Shown: positions 53,875-62,942, counted from the stretch's first letter. The stretch is DNA of 64,000 nt from Blastopirellula retiformator (GCF_007859755.1 NZ_SJPF01000001.1:372001-436000); one strand, 5' to 3'. The notes: generated by a model not told the origin, from the sequence alone. Numbers and translations: made by a program.

Positions 53875-56025
53875 TTACTTGGGCTTCACCAACAAGTAGT
53901 TTCCGCGAGCCGCGATGGCGATCAACTCGGCGCCGCGCGGCGCGAAACCGGTCTCGCACGTCACGTTCACTAGTTCACGACCAAACTTCGCCTTGCCGCC
54001 GGGGACCAGTTGCGACTGGGCGACGCCGGTTTCTCCGACCAGGTGCGACAGGTCGACGATCATCTCGCGACGATGTTGCTCTTCGGCCGCATCTTCGTCG
54101 GGCGGATGGAGCATCGTTTCTCGCAGATAGGGGACATGCGGCACGATATGCTTGGCGAACATCAGCGAAGCGAGGATCGCCCCCATCACGATAAAGATGT
54201 TGGCCAGCGAGTAAGGGACCTGCGCCAGTTGATAGTCGGTTTGCGGCCAGATGAATGTCTGACTGGCGAGCACGATTGAGGCCAGGATCATCGCGCCCCC
54301 CCCCAGCCCGAAAATGCCGAAGCCGGGCAAGACGAAGATCTCGATCGCGACGAAGCCGATCCCGCCGATAAACAGCAGCACCTCGAGCCAGCCGGCGGTG
54401 CCGCTTAAGAATTGGCTCCAAAAGTAGAAGCCAAAGCAGATCGCCGCCATAAAGCCGAAGATGCCGATGCCAGGCGCCTGCATTTCCATGATCAACGCCG
54501 AGATGCCAACGAACAGAAAGAACCACGCCAGCCCCGGATGCGCCAAAGCGTCGATCAGCTGATGCGCCCAAGTCCGTACCGGCTGCGAGATCTCGCCGCT
54601 GACGCCATACCGCCGGGCGACGTCGGTGGCGTCGGCCGCGATTGCATCGGCCAGCCGCAGATCAAACGCCTGACCGCCGGTCAGCTGGAGCGGCTGTCCC
54701 GGCGTCGTGATCACTTCGGTCTCTTCCCACATCTCGGGGGCGATCTGCTGCTTCAGTTCTTCCTGGCAAAAGAGGGCGGTCAGCCCGGATTGCTTGTGAC
54801 GATAGTTGGCGACTTCCAGCTGCGGATCGACCATCGCCGCCCACGCCGACCAGCGGCGCTCTTTGTTCTCGCCGACCTGAATCAGAAAGTTGCGGACGTC
54901 GACCGTGCCTTGTTCGCTGTATTGATAGCCGCCGGGGCCGCCGAGCGTCGCGTCGGTCGCAACGACGATCTCGTCGCAGGCAAACGGAACAATCGCCGCA
55001 TTGCTGGCTGCGACCCCTTTGACCAGGGCGACGGTGCGAACTTCGTCCGGCTGCTTCAGCAGGAAGTTCATCAGCGATTCGACCGCCACCGGATCGCCGC
55101 CGGGCGAGTCGATTTCGAGCAGGACGAGATTCACTTTGCTCGCGACTTCGCTCTGAATCATCCGCATCACTTGTTGCACTTGATTGTGCGTGATGGCGCC
55201 GCTTAGCTGAACCTGCGTCGCTTTCCAGTCCCGTTCGAGCGAATAGTCGAGCTGGAGATCAACGTCCGGCACTTCCAACTGTTGGGCAAGCTGCTGCTGC
55301 GACTCGGCCAGGTGGCTGATCAACTGATACTTCAGCCGAAGATCGCGACCGGTGAAGATCGCCAGTTCGCCGGCCGAGACGATTTTCTCCGACTTGGCGA
55401 CTTCGCCTGCTTTCTTCATCGCTTCGTATTGTTCGCCGCTGACGAACTGGCGATCGTTGACGCGAAAAACTTGCGCTTGGCGATCGAGCATCGCCACGGC
55501 GATCGCTTGCGGCAGCGAGTTGCGGAAGCCGGCGATCTCTTCGTACGCCTTCAGCATGGTGCCGGAGATCGACTTCTCTTTGATCCCAGCGTCTCCCAAC
55601 TGCGCATCGGGCGCCATGATGATCTGTTCGCAGGCCAGCGGCAGCAGTACCGCGTGGCCGGTGACCGACTCTGGCAGATAGGCGACCGTGCGGACGCGAC
55701 TCATTTCGGTCGACGTTAAGAAGCGAGCCAGCGCCAGACAGCGTTCAAACTGGCTGTCATCCGCTGATTCGCCGCGCCCGGGGCGAAGCTCGAGCACCAA
55801 GACCGGGCGAGGCTCGACACTGGGAAGCGCCTGCAGGGCCCGCTCGATACTTTGCTGGATCGCCACATCGGACGAACCGGCGATCGGCAGCGAGATCCGT
55901 ACGCGGGCCGCTTGCCGCTGGGCGTCTTCTTGCGCCGGCAGCCAGGTAGCGCCGCTGATCACGCCCAACAGCGCAAGCAAGATCGAGACGTGCCGGTAGC
56001 GTCCTGGGGAGACTGGTAGTTGCAT
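53875..56025 (-). CDS. NfeD-family ClpP-class serine protease (long, NfeD1a type)
   Basis: From the ATG at 56025 the product is 716 residues with a signal peptide. Two ClpP/crotonase-like halves are visible. The first (about 40-230, ESVTGHAVLLPLACEQIIMA) lacks the nucleophile. The second (about 270-430) has EIDSPGGDPVAVESLMNFLL and the serine motif GVAASNAAIVPFACDEIVVA with Ser near residue 340. About five membrane helices (490-620) and a C-terminal OB-fold (AQSQLVPGGKAKFG to the end) follow. It cleaves membrane proteins near the bilayer in characterised relatives. It is the first gene of the NfeD1a-NfeD1b-floA unit, 40 bases before the next. Confidence 0.93.
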   Translation of the reverse strand: MQLPVSPGRYRHVSILLALLGVISGATWLPAQEDAQRQAARVRISLPIAGSSDVAIQQSIERALQALPSVEPRPVLVLELRPGRGESADDSQFERCLALARFLTSTEMSRVRTVAYLPESVTGHAVLLPLACEQIIMAPDAQLGDAGIKEKSISGTMLKAYEEIAGFRNSLPQAIAVAMLDRQAQVFRVNDRQFVSGEQYEAMKKAGEVAKSEKIVSAGELAIFTGRDLRLKYQLISHLAESQQQLAQQLEVPDVDLQLDYSLERDWKATQVQLSGAITHNQVQQVMRMIQSEVASKVNLVLLEIDSPGGDPVAVESLMNFLLKQPDEVRTVALVKGVAASNAAIVPFACDEIVVATDATLGGPGGYQYSEQGTVDVRNFLIQVGENKERRWSAWAAMVDPQLEVANYRHKQSGLTALFCQEELKQQIAPEMWEETEVITTPGQPLQLTGGQAFDLRLADAIAADATDVARRYGVSGEISQPVRTWAHQLIDALAHPGLAWFFLFVGISALIMEMQAPGIGIFGFMAAICFGFYFWSQFLSGTAGWLEVLLFIGGIGFVAIEIFVLPGFGIFGLGGGAMILASIVLASQTFIWPQTDYQLAQVPYSLANIFIVMGAILASLMFAKHIVPHVPYLRETMLHPPDEDAAEEQHRREMIVDLSHLVGETGVAQSQLVPGGKAKFGRELVNVTCETGFAPRGAELIAIAARGNYLLVKPK

Positions 56026-56261
56026 CGCGAATCTTCGCAAAGTGGTGGTGCTCGTCGGTGGCCGTAAGAAGTTATCGAACGTATCTGGATAGGAATTCGT
56101 CGCTAATCTCTTCAGCTTACCGAGAATCCGACGCCCAAATTATAGAACGTCTCCAACATCCAGCCAACAAACGAGTTGCAATCGTTACGAGCTGCGAAAA
56201 TAGGACAACCAGGGCAGGGGCGAAGTTCAAGCAATTCTCGCAGCGGAGAATCAGCCGTCCG

Positions 56262-56966
56262 CTAGTGCAGGTTCACTTCCAGGATCTGGAAATTGAGCCC
56301 CGGCATCGCCGCGCCCCCGTTGTGAAAGTGAACCCCTTGATAGCAGTAGCGGTTCATCGGGACGTGCGTATGGCCAAAATAGACCTCAGACAGGCCCGAA
56401 TCGACCCCGTGCCCGACCGACTCAAGATACGACAAAATCCGCCGGGCGACGAGACGCTTGGGGTTGATCGCAAAGCTGACCGCTTTGTGCAGACGGGCTT
56501 TTACCGCCAGATCGTACAGCTGGTGATGGTAGGCGGGGCGGCGACGAGGCTGATGATGGGTCGCCCGAGCGGCAATCAGTCCGGCGGCGTCCATGTGACG
56601 ATTGGCGACGTCGCCATGCAGCATCAACGTGTCGCCGATCCGCAAGTAAAAGGGCTCCCAGGCCAGATTGGAGAGGGAATCGGAGAGTTCATCGAGTCGC
56701 TCGACGAACAGCGGCAAACAGTCATGATTGCCGAGCAGATAATGAAACTGGCAATCGGGATGGGCTGTGATAAAGCGCTGCAGCCAATCGATCGCGGCGT
56801 CCACGGTCGCTTCGACCGATGGCAGCGTCGACCAGTCGAAATCGAAGATGTCTCCCCCCAGGATGAACGTCGATCCGGTTGCGGCTCGCTCGTTGAAAGC
56901 GGCCTCGTACTGGGCGGCGTTCGACCGGGCGGAAAAGAGATGCAAGTCGGAGACGAAGTAGTGCAC
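56262..56966 (-). CDS. Metallophosphoesterase, LpxH-like
   Basis: The 234-residue protein begins at a GTG at 56966 with GAG nearby (HYFVSDLHLF); a longer TTG start at 57011 is possible. The full calcineurin-like metal-binding set is present: DLH (residue 7), GDIFDFD, GNHDCLPLF, MLHGDVANRHMD and FGHTHVPMN. Such enzymes include UDP-2,3-diacylglucosamine diphosphatase (LpxH) of lipid A synthesis, and the sequence between GDIFDFD and GNHD fits that group. No other lipid A genes lie here, so the substrate is not certain. A 157-bp hairpin element is inserted 143 bases upstream of its start. Confidence 0.8.
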   Translation of the reverse strand: MHYFVSDLHLFSARSNAAQYEAAFNERAATGSTFILGGDIFDFDWSTLPSVEATVDAAIDWLQRFITAHPDCQFHYLLGNHDCLPLFVERLDELSDSLSNLAWEPFYLRIGDTLMLHGDVANRHMDAAGLIAARATHHQPRRRPAYHHQLYDLAVKARLHKAVSFAINPKRLVARRILSYLESVGHGVDSGLSEVYFGHTHVPMNRYCYQGVHFHNGGAAMPGLNFQILEVNLH

Positions 56967-57109
56967 GGCGGACTCGATCCTGACAACGGACGACGGCAAA
57001 GGGGACCGCAAACAGGCCCTATTCTTTATATACGTCGCTAGCGATCGAAAAAGCGAAAAATATCAGCGGGCGCCTGTATCGTAGCCGGCCGCAACGTCTG
57101 GGAAAAAGC

Positions 57110-57266
57110 CTAGCAGTCCGTTGATTTTCTCAACGGGCTGCTGGATCGCAGGGATGCGATCCCAAAATAGCGACGTAAGTCGTTATTTTGCGAGCCGCGG
57201 AGAGCTATGCTCTGAGCCTGGCGAGGTTGAAAAATGCCACGAGGGCATTTTTCAACAGGCAGCTAG
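57110..57266 (+). mobile_element. 157-bp CTAG-flanked hairpin-rich element, copy B
   Basis: Inverted copy of 44800-44956 (154 of 157 identical). In order it holds hairpins at 57112-57142 (13-bp stem), 57143-57162 (8-bp perfect), 57163-57190 (12-bp, one G-T pair), 57201-57213 (AGAGC/GCTCT) and 57226-57256 (13-bp perfect, loop ACGAG). CTAG occurs at both ends. Imperfect inverted termini begin CTAGCAGTCCGTTGA and CTAGCTGCCTGTTGA. There is no open frame. The right-hand CTAG overlaps and provides the stop codon of the minus-strand gene at 57263-58123. A MITE is the best guess; a transcribed structured RNA is an alternative. Confidence 0.75.
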
Positions 57267-58123
57267 CCAGCTAAGAGTGTAGAGCCGTCTTTCTGGAAAC
57301 TGACGAAGAAGAAGCGGACCACGTCGGAACCGGCTTGCGAACTGTCTCCTTGCCAGAGCACGGTATACGATTTCCCGTCGAGCGAAAACTTGTAGACGAT
57401 CGCCGCTTGCGGGCCTTCCTGCGGGATATCGCCAGCCAGGCGAATGCGGTGAACTTGCGCCCCGCCGGCAAAATGAGAAGTACGATTGGAAACGTCCATC
57501 AGGTTGGCCGAATCGACATTCCGCTTCGCTTCGGCGACCGAGATCTGCCCGGTTAGATTGTTCCAATCGTCGTTGGCCTGGTCGCGCACTTCGACCAGAA
57601 AGCGTCCGAACTCGGGATCCTCGCACAGCCAGATCGGGGCGCCGGCGTCTGGAACGCTCTCGGTGGGTGATCCGGGGAACTGAATCGACCAGCCGGCAGG
57701 GTCCTTGTACGGACTCCAGTCCAAGCGATCGGTCAGCGGCGGCGCGCCAGCGCCGCGGGCAGTCGATCCGACGGGGATCTCCAGCGAACTCGCCTCTTGC
57801 AGCGCGATCTTGGCGCCGATTCCCAAAACGACCGCCAATATCAGCAGCGAGCCGATCATCATCACCTGGCGACGAAACTTGCGTTTGGCGAGCGATTGCG
57901 CTGCGCGATCGGCCAGGGGGTCTTTCAGCGGAATCTCGGCGTCGTCGATCAAATTGCGCGACATGGCCGGTGCGCCTCGAAACGTTTTCGGGCCCGGCGT
58001 ATCCGCCCCCGAAACGATCCGCGTCGGTTCGCCGCACTTTGGGCAGCGAACCTTCTTGTCGGCCAACCGTTCGGCGGCTTCAAAGGTGGCTCGGCAGTGC
58101 GAACAGGTCGCGACGATCGGCAT
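57263..58123 (-). CDS. Zinc-ribbon membrane protein, shorter paralogue
   Basis: The 286-residue protein starts MPIVATCSHCRATFEAAERL with a four-cysteine zinc ribbon (CSHC...CPKC, residues 7-30). It has a basic linker, one membrane helix (about 88-107) and a C-terminal domain of about 150 residues containing GWSIQFPGSPTESVPDAGAP and ending FFFVSFQKDGSTLLAG. The C-terminal domain and zinc ribbon match the larger gene at 58262-59944, 138 bases upstream on the same strand. Its stop codon TAG is formed by the terminal CTAG of the adjoining 157-bp element, so insertion there has set the C-terminus. Confidence 0.8.
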   Translation of the reverse strand: MPIVATCSHCRATFEAAERLADKKVRCPKCGEPTRIVSGADTPGPKTFRGAPAMSRNLIDDAEIPLKDPLADRAAQSLAKRKFRRQVMMIGSLLILAVVLGIGAKIALQEASSLEIPVGSTARGAGAPPLTDRLDWSPYKDPAGWSIQFPGSPTESVPDAGAPIWLCEDPEFGRFLVEVRDQANDDWNNLTGQISVAEAKRNVDSANLMDVSNRTSHFAGGAQVHRIRLAGDIPQEGPQAAIVYKFSLDGKSYTVLWQGDSSQAGSDVVRFFFVSFQKDGSTLLAG

Positions 58124-58261
58124 CGTAGCGATCCTTTCGAGAAGAAGTAGGAGGAGCTGGAAAACGGATGGTCGACGTGACGGACATCCCCACGAAACGT
58201 TCCCCTTATTCTTTCGCCCCCAGACGCAGACCGCAATACGAAACCGCGGCGAACTGCTGGT

Positions 58262-59944
58262 CTAACTACCGACGAATTTGTCGCCGTCGATTGAAAACGA
58301 CTCGAAAAACTGGTCGACTTCGTCGTGATAATGGTCTCCCGCCCACAGCACGACGAACATCCGTTGCCGTATGAAGATTAAAAGAACTCGCGTTTCGCCG
58401 GGCTGATCGCGGACGATATCGGTCGCCAGTTGATACTCGACGGCGTAGTTGCCGCCGATCTTGTGGCGGCGGATCGAGGCGATGTAGGGACTCGCATCGG
58501 CCAACTCCGGCAGGTCGAACGCGAGCCAATGTTCGCGAATTGGTTTGGCGCCCGACGGCGGCGAAGCGACCGGCGTGCGATTGGAATAGAAAATCTCGAA
58601 CGTCTCCGCTTTGCCGACGAGATTGGCGCCGCGCACCGAGACGTCGCCGCGCTGCACTGGCGGCAGTTGCGCATAGGGCTGAGGAAAGCGGACCACGATC
58701 TTGCCGCTGGGGTCGAAGAATTGAACCGCACTGGTCGTGGGACGGAACGATTCGCTCGGCTGAAATTTGTTCGATCCGCCGCTCATTGCGACCGTCAGGC
58801 CAATCAATAGCAAGACCAGCGCCAGGCCTCCGCCGGCGGCGCCGATCAGCATCATCGTCTGCCGCTTGTCGCTGGTCGTCGGTTCAATCGTGGCGACCTC
58901 GGCCGATGGCTGTGGCTTGACTGGCCGCGGACCAGGATCTGCCGCCAATGAACCGGAGGAACGTCGCGGCGTTTCTTCAATGATCTCAACCTCGGTGATC
59001 ACCTCTTCCGCCACATCGACGACCCCCGAGGGCGCATTGCCGACCGGAGCGTCATCGAGAAAGTCGTCATCCGACAACTCCTCAACCGCCTCGGCATCCT
59101 CCATGCGCTCGATGACCAGGTCGTCAAACCCAAGCTCGATCACTTCTTCTTCCGGTTGCGGCGGAGGTTCCGGCGCTGGGGGGGGAGGAGTCGGCCGCAC
59201 CGGCGCTGGTGGCGCCGCGGCAGGACGCGCGGTTGGTTGGCTCGTCGCCGTAAAAGCCGGCGCCGTTTCGTACGGGCCATCGAGACACGAGTCATCCAAG
59301 TCGTCGTCGTCCATCGCCTCGTAGGGATTGGGCGCCGCAGGTGGCGCCGGCGATGCAGCGACCGCCGCAAGTTCGACCGCTTCGTGCCGCGCGGTCGCCA
59401 AGATAATCGGCGGCAGCGCTTCCCAAGCCGCTAGCTGCGCGGGATTCAAGACGATCGGCTGGTCCGGCGAAGGGGTCGCATGGGCTGGCTGGGCTTGCGG
59501 ACGTGGCGCCGACGACGCGGGAGCGGCCGGTTTCGCGTCTGGCGCTTTCGCCGCCGCTGGCTTTGCCGCAGGCTTCTCGGCAGGCTTTGTCGGCGCCGGC
59601 GGAGATTGGGGCGCTGGAGATTCGGGCACCGGCGTCGGGGTCTCGCCAGCAATTTCTTTCCACGATCGCGTAGGGGTCGCCGACGGTGGTGGAGCTTGAC
59701 GCTTGGGCTTGGATGGTGATTTTTGCTTGGGCGCTGCGGCCTTGGCGACCGGCAAGTCTTCCTGCGACGAATCGCTGACGCGACGTTGCTGTCGGGCCGC
59801 CTTCGCTTTCTTTTCGGCTTGGCTGACGACATCGCCGATCCGAAAGGGCTCTTTGCACTTGGGGCAGCGGACGTTCTTGCCTGCCAGATGATCTTGCGCG
59901 GCGAATTTCGCCTGGCAGTGCGGACAAGCGGCGATAAAACTCAC
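58262..59944 (-). CDS. Zinc-ribbon membrane protein with long Pro/Ala-rich linker
   Basis: The 560-residue protein opens SFIAACPHCQAKFAAQDHLA with a CxxC...CxxC ribbon (residues 8-31, CPKCKEPFRI). About 300 residues of Pro/Ala/Lys-rich and acidic low-complexity sequence follow (KPAAKPAAAKAPDAKPAAPA-like), then a membrane helix near 373-390 (LIGAAGGGLALVLLLIGLTV). The final 165-residue beta-rich domain (GKIVVRFPQPYAQLPPVQRG to FFESFSIDGDKFVGS) is shared with the shorter paralogue downstream. Zinc-ribbon-helix proteins are common in planctomycetes; their function is not known. The ribbon is probably cytoplasmic and the C-terminal domain outside. Confidence 0.8.
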   Translation of the reverse strand: MSFIAACPHCQAKFAAQDHLAGKNVRCPKCKEPFRIGDVVSQAEKKAKAARQQRRVSDSSQEDLPVAKAAAPKQKSPSKPKRQAPPPSATPTRSWKEIAGETPTPVPESPAPQSPPAPTKPAEKPAAKPAAAKAPDAKPAAPASSAPRPQAQPAHATPSPDQPIVLNPAQLAAWEALPPIILATARHEAVELAAVAASPAPPAAPNPYEAMDDDDLDDSCLDGPYETAPAFTATSQPTARPAAAPPAPVRPTPPPPAPEPPPQPEEEVIELGFDDLVIERMEDAEAVEELSDDDFLDDAPVGNAPSGVVDVAEEVITEVEIIEETPRRSSGSLAADPGPRPVKPQPSAEVATIEPTTSDKRQTMMLIGAAGGGLALVLLLIGLTVAMSGGSNKFQPSESFRPTTSAVQFFDPSGKIVVRFPQPYAQLPPVQRGDVSVRGANLVGKAETFEIFYSNRTPVASPPSGAKPIREHWLAFDLPELADASPYIASIRRHKIGGNYAVEYQLATDIVRDQPGETRVLLIFIRQRMFVVLWAGDHYHDEVDQFFESFSIDGDKFVGS

Positions 59945-60050
59945 TGGCGACTCAAGCGTGCGGGAGAGGGATCGGGCGAAGTCATTTCAACGTGAATAGA
60001 TACGTCGATTTTGGTCCGTTGGGGGGGCGACTGCAAGCGCTATTGCGGCA

Positions 60051-60764
60051 CTACCGCGGAAGTCGGACGCGGGCAATCCGTTCGCGCTGCATCTCGTCGA
60101 GCGAAAATGGGGTCGTCAGGATCGGATGATTTTGGTCAGCGCGAATTTGCAGCGCATAACCGTCTCCCTCGGGGGCGTTGATCGGCATCGAAAAACTGCC
60201 GTCGGGCCGCGTCCGGAAATAGTTCTCGATCGTCCGGGGACCAATCAAATCGATCGCGGCGCCGGCGATCGGCAGGCCGTCGCGGTTGACGACGATGCCG
60301 CGGATCACAAATTGATCGGGGCTGCGGAGATCGGCTTGCTGCATCGCCGCCACCAGGGCTCGCAGCTCGAGCGCGTCTTCGCAGCGAATGACGACCCGGT
60401 CATTGTCAAAGTCGACCTGCAGGGCCGCGCTGGGGCGAACGCTCGATTCCGCCTTTTGAAAGAGCCGGCGGACATCGACGTAGTTGGCGGTATACGCAGC
60501 GGTCGGCATGTCGGCGTCGGTGGCGATTTCGACTTCTCCGAGCAACTGCTGAGCTTGCGGCGAATCGACGCGGAGCCAGCCGACCTGGGCTCGGTCGCTA
60601 TACCGCCAGTGGGTCCAGTAGGCCAATGGCAGCGAGAGGAGGGCGATGCCGATCAATAGCGCCCGCAGCGAGATGCGGGGGTTTCGCCGCAACTTGGGCA
60701 GATAGAGCGTCGCGGCGCCGGCGGCGGCTCCGAGCAGCAAGATAAAGAGGACTTGGTAGGCCAT
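60051..60764 (-). CDS. Membrane protein with RISLRALL helix and carboxypeptidase-regulatory-like domain
   Basis: From the ATG at 60764 (frame open to 60815) the product is 237 residues. Two membrane helices lie near 3-22 and 32-50, the second beginning RISLRALLIGIALLSLPLAY, a motif shared with the LRR proteins at 37899-41037. The rest is soluble and beta-rich, with a C-terminal segment VIRGIVVNRDGLPIAGAAID followed by NYFRTRPDGSFSMPINAPEG, the pattern of a carboxypeptidase-regulatory-like domain. Function unknown. Confidence 0.7.
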   Translation of the reverse strand: MAYQVLFILLLGAAAGAATLYLPKLRRNPRISLRALLIGIALLSLPLAYWTHWRYSDRAQVGWLRVDSPQAQQLLGEVEIATDADMPTAAYTANYVDVRRLFQKAESSVRPSAALQVDFDNDRVVIRCEDALELRALVAAMQQADLRSPDQFVIRGIVVNRDGLPIAGAAIDLIGPRTIENYFRTRPDGSFSMPINAPEGDGYALQIRADQNHPILTTPFSLDEMQRERIARVRLPR

Positions 60765-61256
60765 GGCGGCGATTATGGTAGCGATTGGCGTGCGTTTGGC
60801 CTGCGATCCTGGCAAGGCGACTTCTATTTAACAGTAGCGCAGTAGGGAAGCGAGGGCAAACTGCCGCTGGCGCCGCTATCAGCCGATTTTTCGGCAATAC
60901 CCGAACGATTTCGACCCGTATCGCGTATTATAGGGGAGCTGGGAGCAAGCCCTTTCTAGGATCGGTTCAGGACGTACCGCTGCGCCAGGACGCGCAACCG
61001 ACCATTCGTGACTAACGCCGAGAACGACGGCAGCCGTCACCAACTGAGCGAGAGGTTCAGATGGTGAGGGTTATGCCGAAGAAAACTCGCTCGGTTTCTT
61101 GTCGGTTTTTTTGACCAGGGCTAAATCGTGACCTAAGCTTTCGCGGGTCGAGACTCAGGGCCCACATTCTTAGGTCGGTTAACGTCGCTTCGGCGGCTGT
61201 TTCCCTTGTTCGCCTCGCCGGGCGACAGGCCCCCCCAAAAAACGACGGATTCTCGA
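60765..61256. other. Divergent intergenic region, no gene seen
   Basis: About 490 bases between two divergently read genes. No coding frame of plausible composition, no repeat and no clear terminator were found. It probably holds both promoters. The start of the CtpA-type gene is chosen at 61257 because the frame upstream (to 61206) lacks a signal-peptide pattern. Confidence 0.5.
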
Positions 61257-62942
61257 ATGTTGCGATGGACTACGCCAAGAACGGCTCGCGGTATTGCCGC
61301 CCCCTTCTTGTTTACTTTGATTTTCGTTTCGCTGGCTGCCCCGCAGTTGGCGCTGGCCCAAGTCAAGATCCCGGACGAAGCGGTCCTGGACCAGGGTGAG
61401 ATCGCCCAGTTGATCGCCGATGGCGAACTGCTGGAAAAAGAAGGACGCTGGGGCGAGGCCCTGACGCACTTCGAAGACGCCCTGCGAGCCTTTCCTGACG
61501 TCGCTCCGCTGAAAGAGAAGGTCGACACCGTTCGTCGTCGCTACGACGTTTCGCGTCGTTACGCCGATCGCAGCTTTGTCGGGGGCATGCGTAACTTGAC
61601 GGCCGAACAGTCGGTCGCCTTGTACGACGATCTGCTCGCGAAGATTCAATCGAATTACGTCGACTCGCCCCGCTGGTCCGATCTGGCCTATCGCGGGATG
61701 TTGCAGTTGGACGCCGCCCTGTTTGATCGCACCTTCCGTCAGGTCAACATGCAGGGAATGAGCGAAGAGCAAATCACCGAGCTGCGTCGTCAATTGTGGC
61801 AATCGGCCCAGTTTGATCGGATTCAAAACCGTTTCGACGCTCGGGCGCTCGCCCTGCAAGCCGGCCAGATCGCGCAGGCCGCCGCGGGTATGCCGCAGAC
61901 CGCCGTCGTGTTGGAATTCATCAGCGGCGCCGCCGGTTCGCTCGACAACTACTCCAGCTTTCTGACGCCGGATCAGTTGAATGAAGTTTACTCGCAGATC
62001 GAAGGTAACTTCGTCGGCGTCGGCATCGAACTGAAGACGCAAGACGAAGCGCTGCTGATTGTTCGTTCGATCCCCGGCAGCCCCGCCGACAAAGCGGGCA
62101 TTCGCGACGGCGAACGCATCATCGCTTTGGAAGGCCGGACCGTCAGTCAGTTGGGTGGCGAAAAAGCGGCCGACATGTTGAAGGGCCCGATCGGCAGTTC
62201 GATCACCGTGACCATCGCCGACGCTCAACAGAACGCTCGCGACATCGTCGTCACGCGTGATCGCATTGAAGTGCCGAGCGTCGACGTCGTCAAAATGCTC
62301 GATCCCGCTTCCGGCGTCGCCTACCTGCGTATCGCCAGCTTCCAGAAGACGACCACCCGCGACCTGACCGCCGCCTTGTGGAACATGCACCGTCAAGGGA
62401 TGCAGGCCTTGGTGATCGACCTCCGCGGCAACCCGGGCGGTTTGCTGACCGCTTCAGTCGAAATCGCCGACTTGTTCCTTGATCGCGGCACGATCGTTTC
62501 GACCCGCGGCCGCAGCGCTGGCGAAGACTTCGACTACACCGCGCATCAGGCCGGCACCTGGCGGATGCCGCTGGTCGTGCTGATCGATGAGAACTCGGCC
62601 AGCGCCAGCGAGATCTTCGCCGGTGCGATGCATGACAACGGTCGCGGCACGATCGTCGGTACGCGGAGCTACGGCAAAGGCTCGGTTCAGGGGATCTTCC
62701 CGCTGGGCGTCGCCAAAGCTGGTCTACGTCTGACCACCGCCAAGTTTTACTCTCCCAGCGGTCAAGCGATCAGCAATCGCGGCGTGACGCCGGACGTGGT
62801 TGTCCGCAACGTCGCCAAACCGCTGGAAGGGGGCGCGATTCTGGAAAGCAAGACTGATGCCGCCCTGGACGCCGGTTTGCACGCGGCTCTGACGCAGCTG
62901 CAACCGGCCCAGATCTCGAATCGAGCGATTGGCCAAAGATAG
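61257..62942 (+). CDS. C-terminal processing protease, S41 family (CtpA type)
   Basis: The 561-residue exported protease has a signal peptide (about 12-35), a short TPR-like helical segment (EIAQLIADGELLEKEGRWGE), a PDZ domain (about 205-285: GVGIELKTQDEALLIVRSIP followed by SPADKAGIRDGERI) and the S41 catalytic core. The serine lies in ENSASASEIFAGAM (Ser449 or 451) and the lysine at about 474 in TRSYGKGSVQGIFPLGVAK, matching the Ser-Lys dyad of Tsp/CtpA. These periplasmic proteases trim or degrade proteins by their C-termini. The gene is followed after 52 bases by a perfect hairpin terminator. Confidence 0.94.
   Translation: MLRWTTPRTARGIAAPFLFTLIFVSLAAPQLALAQVKIPDEAVLDQGEIAQLIADGELLEKEGRWGEALTHFEDALRAFPDVAPLKEKVDTVRRRYDVSRRYADRSFVGGMRNLTAEQSVALYDDLLAKIQSNYVDSPRWSDLAYRGMLQLDAALFDRTFRQVNMQGMSEEQITELRRQLWQSAQFDRIQNRFDARALALQAGQIAQAAAGMPQTAVVLEFISGAAGSLDNYSSFLTPDQLNEVYSQIEGNFVGVGIELKTQDEALLIVRSIPGSPADKAGIRDGERIIALEGRTVSQLGGEKAADMLKGPIGSSITVTIADAQQNARDIVVTRDRIEVPSVDVVKMLDPASGVAYLRIASFQKTTTRDLTAALWNMHRQGMQALVIDLRGNPGGLLTASVEIADLFLDRGTIVSTRGRSAGEDFDYTAHQAGTWRMPLVVLIDENSASASEIFAGAMHDNGRGTIVGTRSYGKGSVQGIFPLGVAKAGLRLTTAKFYSPSGQAISNRGVTPDVVVRNVAKPLEGGAILESKTDAALDAGLHAALTQLQPAQISNRAIGQR

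Noticed and set aside
56058-57041. A 327-codon open frame on the plus strand opposite the metallophosphoesterase
   Set aside because: The opposite strand has all five metal-binding motifs of the family, and the plus-strand reading is Arg/Gln/Val-rich with no motif.
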